Positions 48,800-61,400 are shown, counted from the stretch's first letter. The stretch: 64,000 bases of DNA from Phaseolus vulgaris (GCF_000499845.2 NC_023749.2:6605030-6669029); one strand, 5' to 3'. Translations and numbers: made by a program. Notes: generated by a model not told the origin, from the sequence alone.

Positions 48800-51348
48800 A
48801 CAAAGTTTAAGATTATTTCTAAGATACTGGCGGATAGGCTTGCACTTGTGGCTACTAGAATCATTTCTTCTAATCAATATGGATTTGTGCAGGGTAGACA
48901 GATTCAGGATTGCATTGGTATTGCTTCTGAAGCTATTAACATGCTTTCTAAAAAGGTTAAAGGAGGTAATGTGGCTTACAAAGTTGATATTCATAAAGCT
49001 TTTGACACTCTGAGTTGGAAGTTCTTATTATTAGTTTTAAAACGCTTTGGTTTTCACCCCTCATTTGTCGGTTGGATTAGTACAATTCTCCGTTCAGCTA
49101 TGTTTTCTATAAGAATAAGTGGTAGTTTGGTGGGTTTTTTTTCCTTGCAGTCGAGGGGTAAGACAAGGTGATCCATTGTCTCCTTTACTTTTCTGTCTTG
49201 CAGAGGAAGTTCTTAGTACAGGTCTCTCTAAGCTTGTGAATGATAAGAAGATTTTAAATATGGTCAGTCCGCAAGGTTATCTCACTCCCTCTCATATTTT
49301 GTATGTTGGTGACATATTTATTTTTTGTAGGGGGGATATTAAGTCTCTTAGAAATTTGAGTTCTTTTCTTAAAACATATGGTGATTTTTCTGGTCAATAT
49401 ATTAATAACTCTAAAAGTAGTTTCTTCACCATGGATAATTCTCCAAGATTTGTCACCAAAATTCAAAATATTCTTTCTTGTAATCATGGTTGTTTGCTTT
49501 TCAATTATTTAGGAGTGCCTATCTTTGTTGGTGCTCCAAAGTGTCGGTTTCTTCAACCTTTGGCTGATAAAGTTAAATTGAAGCTAGCATCTTGGAAAGG
49601 TAAATCTCTTAGCATGATGGGTCGAATTCAGCTGGTCAATACAGTGATTACTGGATCTCTAGCTTATAGTTTTAATATGTATAAGTGGCCTGTTTCACTT
49701 ATTAAGCAAGTTGAGCAGTGGTGTCGGAATTTTATTTGAACTGGTGATATTTTGAAAAAAGGTATTGCTACCGTTAATTGGGGGTAAATTTGTTCACCTC
49801 TTGAGGATGGAGGCTTGAATATTATTAATCTTCATCATGAAAATAATGCATATCTTCTTAAGCTTGCTTGGAACTTTGCTTATAGCGACAAACCTTGGTC
49901 TTTACTCTTGAAAGCTAGGGTTCTTAAATCAAAATATGAATTTAGAACGGTTTATAGATCTTCCTCTCTCTGGCCTGGAATTAAGCAATTTTATTCTACC
50001 ATACTTGACTATACTTCTTGGACTGTTGGTACAGGTTCTTTTATTAATTTCTGGAATGATAAATGGTGCTCTACTACTTCTTTAGCAAATATTGCAGGGT
50101 TATCTGATGGTGTTAGCATTCCGGATACAGTCTCTCAATTTTGGACAGGTTGTGATTGGAATATTCCATTCTCTTTACAGCAGATGCCTCATTTTTTTAA
50201 TCATATCATGATTAGAGAGGAACAGGATATTCCTAATTGGATTCTAAATGAGTCTGATCGTTTCACTCTTAAATCGGCTAGGACTTTTTTCTTGGAACCA
50301 GGAGTTCCAGGTGGTTGGGGTAAATTCATTTGGTCTTCATCTATTCCGCCTTCCAAAACTCTAGTACTCTAGAAATTTTTTCATGGGCGACTTCCTACTG
50401 ATCAACATATTTAGAATAAGGGTTTGCATATATGTTCTATGTGTTCGCTTTGTGAAAAGCAAGAGGAATCTATTCAAAATCTATTTTTTGAATGTTCTAA
50501 CGCATTGCATATTTGGAGTTGGGTACGATAAATTTTTCTTACTTCTCATTTCTCTAATAAGGATTATCTACTTTCTTTTATTAAGAGTGATGGTAGTCCT
50601 TTGGTTAAATTGATTAAGCTTGCGGTGATAACCTTTTCTATATGAATGATATGGCGTATGAGGAATTATGTTAGATTTCAGGATAAGATTGGGGTTTCTA
50701 AGGCTATTTCGATAATTAAAGATTTAACTTGTCTAGTGGGAAATTCGTCTAAAGCTTCAATGAAGAATGATATGTTGGACTTCAACGTGATTAAGTTTTT
50801 CGGTATTAAGACTCGTAGTGGTAAAGTTCTTCGTCCTCTTCCTATTAGATGGAAATTTCCTTCACCAGGCTGGGTCAAAATTAATACTGATGGGGCTGCT
50901 AGGGGGTATCCTGGTCTTGCTACTTGTGGAGGTATTTTTCGTGGGAGTATGGGAGAATTTATTGGTGCTTTTTCAGCGTTTCTTGAAGTTCAAACTGCTT
51001 TGGTTGCTGAGTTTTATGGAGTTATACATGCTATGGAGGAAGCTCAAAAAATGGGACTTACTAATGTCTGGCTTGAATGTGATTCTGCCTTGGTTTGTTC
51101 TGCGTTTACGGCTAGGACTAATGTTCCGTGGATGCTTCAGAATCGATGGAATACTTGTCTTAATTTTTGTGGACAATCAGGTTTAGGGTAACTCATATTT
51201 TTCGTGAAGGGAATGCATGTGCTGATAAGTTGGCTAATTTAGGATTTATTCATAGAGAATCATTTCATTGGTATAATAGACTCCTAGCTAGTCTGTTCTT
51301 AGAATTCTTTATGAATAGGTATAATCTACCTATGTATCTTTTGTGTTA
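48800..51348 (+). pseudogene. LINE ORF2, 3' part: RT core, zinc-finger region, RNase H
   Basis: RT resumes with KFKIISKILADRL, GFVQGRQIQD and motif A KVDIHKAFDTLSW. A frameshift in a T-run at about 49131-49139 precedes RGVRQGDPLSPLLF. The catalytic YADD box reads YVGD (HILYVGDIFIFC), so one catalytic Asp is lost. A TGA replaces Trp at 49737-49739. The zf-RVT region follows (FINFWNDKWC) with stops near 50370 and 50415. The RNase H domain at 50646-51250 keeps D in NTDGAA, E in VAEFYGVI, D in LECDSALV and the final D in NACADKLANLGF, although a frameshift at about 51170 separates the last. It ends PMYLLC at about 51348. Confidence 0.88.
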
Positions 51349-51529
51349 ACATATGGGTTTTGGTCTAGTCCCCCCATATTTTTGTATTTTCTTTCTTTTT
51401 TCTTTTTTTTTAATAATATTTTTTTTTTCATGTGATGACAGATGATTGTTGTTACTTGAGGTGTCAGCTTAGCTAAGATGTCAAGTTGCATAGTGATGCC
51501 TAACACTAAAACTTTAATTAAAAAAAAAA
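51349..51529 (+). other. LINE 3' UTR and poly(A) tail
   Basis: T-rich then GATGACAGATGATTG-like 3' UTR ending in an A-tract (51519-51529). The same 3' UTR is recognisable at 34640-34826, linking the two LINE copies. Confidence 0.8.
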
Positions 51530-51765
51530 AGACTTCCAAATTATGTAATCCGGAAGCTAAAAAAAACTTCCAGATTATATAATTCGGAAACTAATCATGC
51601 ATCTGAAAAAATACTTTCAGATTATGTAATCCGGAAGTTAATTGTGAATTTAAAAAAAGACTTCCGAATTATGTAATCCAAAATATTACAGAGAGATATT
51701 TTTATAAATATGAAAATGTATGGAGGTGAAAAAAAGAATATATGGAGGTGCAGGAAGAAACAGGC

Positions 51766-51774
51766 AATGGAAAA
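51766..51774. repeat. 9-bp target-site duplication (right) of MITE B
   Basis: AATGGAAAA, identical to 44980-44988. Confidence 0.85.
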
Positions 51775-54700
51775 CTATCAATGATATACGATGAAACTAC
51801 AGACCCAGGCCAACACAATGATATCTACGAGTTTGTGTATCATTTTTCCACCTCACTGAAAGAAAAATTCTTTATAATATAAAATTTGCTACTAATTATT
51901 TTTAGCGATAAAATCATGTATGAGAGAAACAGCGAAAGAGGATAAAAATATTTGATTGAGGTCAACTCTTTATAGATGAAAACTGTTTACGAGTTTGTAT
52001 TTCTGTTAGTAACTAAAATCATGATTGATTTAACGCTACATCTGATTTGGAAAATAGAAGTTTTTTCTTTGGAAAATAGAAACATAATTCAGTTAAGATA
52101 TGAATACTATTGTTAATTTGTTGTTGATGAAACCAACAACGCAAAGTAATGTGTGTTGTAGTAATTCAAAAAAACACTCCATTATTACTAACTGTAACTC
52201 CTTATTAATAGAAAAAAATTGATCTTATTATTGTACTTTGTTATTTTTATCGGTGTTATTATTATTGTCGTCATCTTAATCGTTGTACCTTTTTTTTTCT
52301 AATAAACTCTTGAAGAAGAAGAAAATGAAGAGAAAAAATTCGTTTTAAAAATTTCATTCTAGAAGTTATCATATATGTTTAGAGAATTTTATTTTGAAAA
52401 ATCTTTTTTGGAGAACTTATTTTATAACACAAAACATGCTCTAAAGAGCTTATTATAGAAGGTATTTTATGTGTTCTGGAAAGCATGTTCCAAATCCTAT
52501 TAAAGAAACTATGTTCTGAAAATTCCAGAAAACCTTTTATGAAAGATTTCCATAACAATAATCCTGAAGTCACTTCTAAAAAAGGTAAAATATCATTTTA
52601 AAAATGAAGCAGTATGGTTAGAAGTTAAAGGGTGCAAGAAGAACAAGCCTAAAAACATGATAATGTGTTGCATGTTTGAAAATCGGAACCCACCACCACC
52701 CTTGATATTTTTTTGGGCTTTCATGTCCATCTAATTTTCTTAGTTCCAAGCAAGCAAAACAAATATTGTTTTTTTCTGCATTCTCATATTTCTTAAAATA
52801 TAAAAAAAAAAATCTTTATTCTATTGATGCTTTTCATTTTAAAATGAGTGATCCAAAACTTATTTTTGGATTGAAAAATTTTGAAATTGAATAATCCATA
52901 ATGAGTTCTTTAAAAAAAATATTCTGAAAAATTCATAAAATATTTATGGATTATAGAATTCATAATACATTCCGTAATTCAAAATCTATTTTTTTTTAAA
53001 ATATTATAGATTATAAAATGTATAATAATTTTATAATTATGAATTTTGATGATGATTTAGTAGGTAAGGTGGTTCATGTAAAAAAAAAATATATGCATGT
53101 CATAGAAAAACATCTAAAAGAGGGTGTAAAGAAAATTGGTAATCAATTTTATAACTATACTCTCAATTTGTAATTTTGCTCATGAATCACAATTTAACCA
53201 ATATTATTATTTAAATTTTAACTTAATTAATTTACTATTGAACTTTTAAGTTTTTCCAACAATTAATCGTTTTTATATACCTAATAAACAACAATCTTAT
53301 AATCAATGGTGAGCAGACATTAAATCCTCTAAATTGAAAAGAAATATTATTTACTTTGACAAAAGAGTATTCTGTCTTGAACAAAAGCTGAATAAGACAT
53401 TATTTTATTTTAAATATTTTACACAGTTTATAAGAAAGTTCAAGAGACTTTTGTATATTATATCACTATGTATTTACTTTTAAAAAAAAATCTTTTTATT
53501 TTAAAATATTTTTTTTCTTTATTTTAAAATTTATAATTATGAACAGTGACAACGATTTACTGTGTAAGGTGATTTATTTTCATGTTATAAAAAATTATGT
53601 AAAAGAAGGTGTAAAAAGAAAAACTAAAAAAAAAAAATCAAAATTTGGTAATCAATTTTATAGTTATACTCTCAATATAAAATTTTGGAAATCACATTTT
53701 AACCAAAATTAGTATTCAAACTTTAATTTAATTAATTTATTATTGAACTTTTAGGTTTTTCTGACAATTAATAATTTTGTAAACCTAACCAATAACAATC
53801 ATATTATCAATGGTGAGCAAATGTCCATTCACAAATTTTGGCAATAAAAGATTTTACAATCATATTCATTTTATTTAAAAAAAAATTAAGGGAAGAAATT
53901 GGTTTTTAATGAGATAAATAAAGATAAATTTAATAGAATAAGTCAAAATTAATAGAAAATGAATTATTTAACCTAATTATTTTATATTTGTGTGAAATGA
54001 AGATAGATTATTTAATAATTATTAAATTAATCAAATAGTGTAGCTTAGTAGAATTCATTTGTTATCCAAAATAAATTTATTCTTAAATTATTATTTTAAT
54101 ATGATTTATCATTTAGGGGTAGAGAATATGTTTTTCTTGGCAGATAAAAAAAAAGTGGAGGAAGAACTAGGGGTATTGAAAGAAGAGAATAACATCAAAT
54201 AACATAATTAAGAAAAAATTATATAATAGTAATAATAATTATTATTATTAAAAAAATACAATAAGATAAAATAATTAAATACTATAAAAAGGTAACTGAG
54301 ATTAAATTATTTAAAAATTAAAATATTGAAATATTTAACACTGCACATGATTTTTAAGTTTCCAATAAAATCAAATACTAAATGAAAAATAATTTTAGAT
54401 ATTTTGCACAGTTTAAAAAAAGTCGAAGAGAATTTGCTTTATTTAAAATGTAATTTTACATTATTTGGTTGTAATTTTTGGAAGCTTCTATTTATCTGAT
54501 ATTTTTTTATCTTCAATGATTTTTCAAACATGAACAAATATTATATTTATATATTGTATATTATATCACTATATCATTATATATTTATTTCAACATTTTT
54601 CTATTTATTTTAACAATTTTGTACTTATGAACCGTGACAAAGATTTAATGTATATGTTGATTAAAAAAATTAAAATTTAGTAATCAATTTTATAATTATA

Positions 54701-55091
54701 CTCGTTAAAATTTTACTCGTTGAAATTTTGCTGATCAATCACTTTTTAATCAATATTATTATTTAAATTTGATATTGATTATTTTATTATTGAACTTTTA
54801 GTTTTTCCAACCATTAATAATCTTTTACAATTAATTAATCACATTAAAATTCATTCTAACAAAAGAATGTTATAAAAAAGATAAGTAAAAGAAGTTGAAA
54901 AAAAAAAACTAAAAAAAAAACTATTTAACCAATATTACTATTTTAAAAAAATCAAAATCATGATTAATAAATATAATAACAACTTCTTTTATTATATTTT
55001 ATAAAGATATTCCTGAAATAGTGGGATGTTTTTTTTAATTTGCAAAGAATGTTTGTTCATTTAATATAGGATATTTTGTTTTGATTTTAAA

Positions 55092-55092
<1 letters not shown>
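51775..55092. repeat. AT-rich region with a degenerate three-copy duplication
   Basis: No gene. Three related segments, about 53030-53320, 53400-53825 and 54380-54840, share a series of blocks: GTAATCAATTTTATA, TTTAACCAATATTATTATTTAAA-like, and TTATTGAACTTTTA with TTTTTCC nearby. The last two also share an upstream block with TTTTACACAGTTTA / TTTGCACAGTTTA and TATATTATATCACTAT. The spacing is unequal, so this is a decayed local duplication or clustered insertion of one repeat. Confidence 0.6.

Positions 55093-55135
<43 letters not shown>
55093..55135. repeat. (TA)21 microsatellite
   Basis: Pure TA dinucleotide tract of about 42 bp, ending 51 bp before the RBR start codon. Confidence 0.95.
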
Positions 55136-55138
<3 letters not shown>

Positions 55139-55186
55139 GGAAGTTTGTCTGTATTGAAATATTTCAGTTTTTCTCTTTACTTCTAC

Positions 55187-58100
55187 ATGGACTTCACAGA
55201 CTTGACCTTGTTATTCGCTCAACGCCGGGAGGTCGCCGTGGCGGAGGCCATGGATTCCGACCTCGACTTGGCCTATCGCCTTCAGTTGCAGGAAGCTCTC
55301 GAGGCCTCTCTGGCTGTGCATCCCTCCTCCTCGTCCGCGGATATTGAACAGCCTTTCGTCGACGACGGAGTGCTGAACGAGGAGCTGGCGCGTGTGGAGT
55401 GCGAGATAAAGGACCGGGAGCAGAGCCAGAGGGAAATGCAGAAGATGAGGGAGGATGTCAGCCGAAGGATCCACGACGAGAAGGTGGCGAGGGAGATTTC
55501 GACGATGTCTGAGACGGATTGGCAGCAGTGGGGCGATAACTTTGAGGAACCGTTCGACGAGGGTTCGTCCTCGTCGGGAAGGAGGGAGGAAGGCGTGGTT
55601 AGGGTTTACTTGAAGGGTTTGGTGAGCGAGGAAAACGTGAGGGGGGAGAAGGTTGTGTTGTCTGGGTTAGGGGTTGCGATTTGTGACCTTAATGATAATT
55701 TGATATTCCAGGTTTCTAAGTCGGTGGTTGGGAATGGAACTAGCAAGGTCGTTGCGGAGCTTAAGGCGTTGATTGAAGCCTTCGATGTGGCTCTTTCTTT
55801 GGACTTGAAGCGCATCATTTACTATTCCGATTATCCTCCGCTTTTCCAATTTGTGAGTCTTTATGAACGTGATTGTGGTTAAATATACATGTCTTTAAGC
55901 AGTCATCGGTTACTTGTGAGTTACGTTCAAATAGGGTAATGTAGGTTCAAGTTACGTTCAAATGTGGCATGGTGTGGTTCTTTTTTCGTGCATCGGGGAA
56001 AGACAATTTTTGTGTGAAGGTCTATTACATTAACATAATCGAAGGATCAAAACGTCTTAGAGACTAAAAACAAATGTTTAACATTCTAATTGCAGGCACT
56101 AATAAAAATACGTGTACTTCTTTAATTGTTGAATTGATTTGGAGATTTTTTTGTGATAAAAACTGTCATTGTTGGTTTGTTAGAGATTGTGTGTTTGGAT
56201 TATGATGTGGCTTAAATTTCGCTTTGTTTGTTGGTGGTTTTAGGACGGTGGGAACGAATGAGTGAGAGGATATGATGTTATGTTTTTTTGTGTGGAGGGT
56301 TTTGATATCTTGATTTTCTGGTCAGGTGAGACGAAAATGGTCTCCAAAACAGAAGAAGATCGCCATGTTGATTGATCGAGTTCTTCTGCTTCAAAGGAAG
56401 TTTACATACTGCGATTCAAGGCTATTGGCCAGACAGGATGTCAAGTTTGCATTTAAGCTTGCACGAGATGCGATTGTATCTCAGTCCACGAGACCCAGGG
56501 AACCTGGGAGTACGAAGAGTTTGAATGAAACTTGTGTTATATGTTTGGAGGATACTGATGTCAGTCAGATTTTTTCAGTTGATGAATGTCAACACCGCTA
56601 TTGCTTTTCTTGCATGAAACAGCATGTGGAGGTGAAGTTGCTTCATGGAATTGTGCCTAAGTGCCCTCATGAGGGATGCAAGTATGAGCTTCTGGTTGAC
56701 AGCTGCCAGAAGTTCTTGACTCAAAAGTTAACTGATACCATGCGGCAACGCAAATTGGAAGCTTCAATTCCTACTGCTGACAAAGTTTACTGCCCTTATC
56801 CAAGATGCTCTGCATTAATGACAAAAACTGAGGTCTTTGAGTACTCAAAAGATCTTATTGGAGAATCTCAACTGTCGGGACCCAAGAAATGCTTAAAATG
56901 CCATGGCCTTTTTTGTTTTAACTGCAAGGTCCCTTGGCATAGCGGTATGACATGCTATATTTACAAAATGTCGAATCCCAACCCTCCTGCTGAAGATTTG
57001 AAGCTGAAGTTTCTGGCATCAAGGAGCCTATGGCGGCAGTGCGTGAAGTGTAACCATATGATTGAACTTGCTGAAGGTTGCTATCACATGACTTGCAGGT
57101 ATAGTAATAATATTTGCATACTTTATCTTCTTTTAGAATACTTTATCTTTCTTTTTTCCTAACAATGGAATGTGAGCATACATAATTCCCTGTACACATG
57201 CATAACTGTTAACAATTAACCTACATTGTGTTATTTATAGAGGAGTATTTGTAGTAGTAATACACTATTCAATTGGTTAAAAATTATTGAATACTACAAA
57301 TTCATGAGAGACTAATCGAATAAAAATGAGACTCACAAAATTGTGTTTAACTAAAAATTTAACTGATAGCAGAGAATAAGTTACCATTTCTCTATGTTAT
57401 ACAAGAAGCAAGCGCAATTGGATGGGTGATGTGGAGAGTCACGTGTAATCTCTAATAAACTGACCGAAGTTCAAAACACACATATATATAGATAGATAGA
57501 TAGAGGAGGGATAAAAACAGCTGGATCAACAAAATTCACTTTTATATAAAAGTTATTGAGGGTGTAATATTTGGTAAAAGTTACATCAGTGTAATTTATC
57601 ATTCTCCATATGTGTGTATGTAAGAATGCTGATATCTTAAATATCTTAAAGTATTTTTGTAGAACTAACATTGAATATGGTAATAACAGTAGCCTTTTCA
57701 CACTAGGCTAGGTTGACTACATGGCTTACATAATATTAATGAGCTCGTTTAAAAACTTAATTTTCAGGAGATATTATTTATCTGTGAGACCCCGTTTATT
57801 AATTCTCTCCAATGTCCTTATTGGTTTTCCTCCACCCTCTTAGTATGGTTAAAAATAATGTAATCTATCATCCCACTGGTGTCTCCAGACGCATTATTTG
57901 TACGTGTGGAAGTTAACCAAGTCACATTAACCAAAAGGCCAACATTCACTATCATAAAGTATAATTGGTTGTAGAAATAGGACAAAATTTTCCTTTGAAC
58001 ATGATTAGAAACATATTTCTCATTGCCATTGCAGTAGTGAGATGACTCAAACTAGTAACTTTAGTTTGTAATATACGTATATATATGAGTAGTTTTCAGA

Positions 58101-58413
58101 CTTCGATGAATGAAGTAAGTCATTGGTGTTGAATCGCAACATCTTCAACGGCAAGCAATAATATGTTGGCCCATTGCTACTTTCACTTCTAATTCATGTT
58201 TCCATTTTGTATAATTCCCGGGCCTTTCTTTCCTGTAATTGCAGATGTGGTTTCGAATTTTGCTATAACTGTGGTGCTGAGTGGAAGGACAAAAAATCAA
58301 CATGTGTTTGCCCACTCTGGGCAGAGGACAATATTTGGATGGAGGAAAGGGACTCAGAAGATGATGATGATGATTATGATGATGATGATTATGATGATGG
58401 CTTTTTATTCTGA
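55187..58413 (+). CDS. RING-IBR-RING (RBR) E3 ubiquitin ligase with N-terminal RNase H-like domain
   Basis: Three exons, 55187-55852, 56326-57098 and 58245-58413, with GT-AG introns of 473 and 1146 bp, encode 535 aa. The start ATG at 55187 is the first in frame; an alternative at 55250 (GCCATGG context) would give 514 aa. Residues 22-45 are helical and UIM-like (LDLAYRLQLQEALEASLA), followed by a Glu/Arg coiled-coil stretch. Residues about 134-270 form an RNase H-like fold (RVT_3 type) that keeps E in AELKALIEA and D in YYSDYPPL but lacks the first Asp. RING1 has C292, C295, C310, H312, C315, C318, C335 and C340. The IBR lies at about 378-432. RING2 starts C461, C464 and has the catalytic cysteine C474 (AEGCYHMTC). 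RBR ligases pass ubiquitin through this cysteine, a RING/HECT hybrid mechanism. The Asp-rich tail is encoded by GAT repeats. The substrate is unknown and the gene is intact. Confidence 0.93.
55853..56325 (+). other. RBR intron 1
   Basis: Donor TTT|GTGAGT, acceptor GGTCAG|GTG, phase 0. The intron interrupts the RNase H-like domain. No internal element was found. Confidence 0.8.
57099..58244 (+). other. RBR intron 2
   Basis: Donor GCAG|GTATAG, acceptor TTGCAG|ATG, phase 2. It splits RING2 just after the catalytic cysteine segment, within an arginine codon. It contains a short (ATAG)n run at 57484-57503 and no gene. Confidence 0.8.
58356..58400 (+). repeat. Coding GAT trinucleotide repeat
   Basis: GAT/TAT repeats in the last exon of the RBR gene encode a run of aspartates with two tyrosines. 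A length-variable acidic tail is likely. Confidence 0.8.
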
Positions 58414-61400
58414 TGGTTATCAAACAGCTGGCTAGATTCTGCTTGACCAGGTTGACGGCCTACTTTTACATCTAGTAGATATTCGTATATCCTAAATATA
58501 TTTGCAAAATGAATACTGTCTTTTTTTTTTCTCTTCTTATTTTGCGTCTCCTTTTATTTTTACACTCTTATCCGAGCTCCATTTTTTTTGCCAATACACT
58601 GTAGCCCACTGCGTCCATCCCACAAGGCATTTCAGAAAACTAAAATTTTAATTTCCTCCAATTTAGTCTTTATTTTCCTTTGGCTTGGCATAAAAATCGA
58701 CCAAAAGAACAACGAAATATATGATGATGTTATTTTAATGTTAACTTGGTTGCCTATGTGATGCACAATACGTTGAAAAACAATGATATTTAGTATTACC
58801 ATATCATACCAGAATGACGACCACGACGCAAACATTCAATTCAAAATAGCCATTTCAACGAAATTGCAATGAAGTCAGTAATGGGGAAAATAGGCACACA
58901 AGATTGATGTTCCTTTCTCCTTTGAGGGCTTTAGGTAAGTTAGATAACGAAGTAATTCAAATGATGGCATGATTGAAATCTAGTGTGTAATGTCCATAGC
59001 TTTTTGTATTGTCTGCTTTCTCATTTATTTATGAAGATCATATGGATGTAGATGACGAAGCAATACAAATAATGGTATGGTTGATATCTAATATGCAATC
59101 TCTTTTCTTCTCTTTAACTAGCTTCTTGTATTGTCTGTCTTCTCATTGAAAAATCGTGATTTTTGAATTTGGCAGGGCTTGGGGATTAACTGTTTGATGG
59201 TTGCCCTTGAAAAAAGACAGGGAATTTTATCAGTAATCTATTATGGGAGGTTGTCCAATTTTTTTTACATCAAATATTATTTTTTATGACAGATTAATAA
59301 TAGTATATAATTATAATTCAGGTGTTCAATAGCTAAAAACTGGTTAAAATCGATTTTTCTTTAGATTTTTTATATTTATTTTTTATAATCCATCCATGTT
59401 TTCAACATTCGGATTAAAATAAAAAATCGAACAGAATTAGTTGTTATATATAATATTGACTATATTGATTTGTTTCTAAAAATAAGAATATTGCATGAGA
59501 GAAATTCATATTTCACTAAAAATATTAAACTGTATTGAAGAATATTTTTCTATTAAAAATGGGTCATTTTTTGTTGGAAAATATATTGTTGATCCCAAAT
59601 GTTATCCTGCATCTCAATTAATTCTTCCTACACTAACTTTTGTTTTTTTCTTTAATTTTGGTTGTCAGAAAGTAATTCTGAAATGTAATTTTACATTCTT
59701 GATTGAAAGAAAACAAAAAATACACGTAAGGATTGGTACGGGTGAAGAAAGTATGGTGGATTCTAGCGTATACATGAGGTGTATCAGTTCACTATTGTCT
59801 TTAGTAATAGATTTTCTGCTCTGCTTTAAATTTTAAATGATTTCAAAATAGTATTTTATAGACTTTAGTTGTTTTTTTTTTCACTTTATCAAATATTATC
59901 TAATCTTTAAAGTTTAGATTTTTTTTTTCTAAGATTTTGGATGGTTTGATTGATTTTTTTTAATGATTAATAAGTTTTATAAGTGACTTTAGATAAGTTC
60001 ACAACCTCCCACTGATTAGATGAGACAAAAAAGGGTTATTTAGTAAAAAAAAAAAAAAAATTATGATGTAAGTTGTGTTAATCCGTTAAGGTCCTATTCT
60101 CCTCTTATTCTTCCTTATTTTATCATTTTTTTCTTATTTAAATTACTTCCCTCCATTGTCTTTAATTATATTTTTTTCTTCAAAAAAATCAATCAAGAAA
60201 GAATATTCACCATAAAATTAATTGGACTAAAAAATTTGATCAAACGAATTTATCATGAAATGAGGTTCTGACACTCCTCTTAAATGATGTGTCCTCGGAT
60301 ACATGTATCTGACACTCAAAAGACAATTATGGGTGAAGTGTCTGATTCAAAAAATATTTGTTGAATTACTGACAATTCTAGTATGATTCAAACACAATTT
60401 AAAAAAAACATATTAATTTTCTAAAAATTTAAATTTATTGTATGAATTTTTAGTATGATAAATAAAGAACAAATTCTTTTGAACTAGTCATGAAAAATAT
60501 ATTTTTAACATTTAAAACATACTTATGCACATAAATCTTTATTGTCAATCTATATAATTCATAATTATATAATATATAGATTCATGTCCATGTGTCCTAC
60601 ATTTTAGAGATTATACGTATCTTTGTGTATGTGTCTGTGTCGTATCAATGTGTTAATAGTGTCTGTGTTACATAGGAAGAAAGACATTACCTTTTAAACA
60701 TATTAATTTGGATATAAGACAGTTGATCATAGTCAACAGTTTTATTACACCAACCAAACTAGGAAGAGAGGCTGATCGTAGTAAATGACAAATACCTAAT
60801 TTCAATAATATTTCATATTAAAATATAGACACTTAGTATTAATTGTATATTTTTTAAAAAATTCAAAAAATTTGAGTATATTCATACAACACACTACCTA
60901 GATAAAATCAAACACTCCCTAGATAAAATCAAATATTGTGATCATGAAACATGTGCATCTAAATCATACCATAAAGTATTTTATAAAAGAAATACATAAC
61001 TAATTTTCGTTACTTGTAAAATTTTGTTTACTCAAACTTAAACTCCTAATTTCTATAGGAAAACCAAATTTACACATAATTTTGTTATAAATAATATAAA
61101 CATACTTTCACACTCTAAACTAACATATATTCATCTTTTCCCTATAAACAACAGATCCAACACACTGAAATTCTAGCCATGTAACTTCCCAAAAACCAAC
61201 TTTAAAAAAAAGTAAAGAAAAACTTATTCAAAGATTTTCCAATCGGATAGAAATGTTTTACTTTCCATCAAAATCTCTAAAGTGAATTATGGTATAAAAG
61301 AAAAATTTTAGAGAAAAATAAAGAAAAAATTATTAGAAAATGATAATTTATATGAAATAAAATTGAAATACTTAATTTTTTAATTTATAAGCTTTTTAAC

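Larger units (their letters stand above)
45132..51529. mobile_element. Approximately full-length L1-type LINE with 5' inversion (twin priming)
   Basis: About 6.4 kb. From 45132 to about 48795 the element reads on the - strand: 5' UTR, ORF1, endonuclease and the N-terminal part of RT. From about 48800 to 51529 it reads on the + strand: the rest of RT, zinc finger, RNase H, 3' UTR and poly(A). The break falls inside RT. The antisense part ends with sense sequence encoding DSIKDYRPIA, and the sense part starts with KFKIISKILADRL, which are adjacent in plant L1 reverse transcriptases. At most about a dozen bases are missing. The whole is flanked by AGACTTCCAA. This is the exact layout expected when a second cDNA is primed internally from the other target strand. 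Many stops and frameshifts make it dead. Confidence 0.92.
44989..51765. mobile_element. Mutator-type MITE B, split by a nested LINE
   Basis: The outer ends are GACTGTTTCTTCCTGCACC (left) and, reverse-complemented, GCCTGTTTCTTCCTGCACC (right), with a perfect 9-bp TSD AATGGAAAA. MITE sequence proper is 44989-45131 and 51530-51765, about 370 bp when joined. The interior repeats GGATTATGTAATCC palindromes as in MITE A. The LINE at 45132-51529 sits inside it, so the MITE is older than the LINE. Confidence 0.85.

Noticed and set aside
48309..48803. 164-codon frame on the - strand (and a + strand frame at 48325-48540)
   Set aside because: Composition-driven frames in the GC-rich LINE 5' UTR; ORF1 starts downstream at 48307.
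59495..59836. 113-codon frame
   Set aside because: AT-rich, Phe/Leu-rich, no motif, no promoter or splice context.
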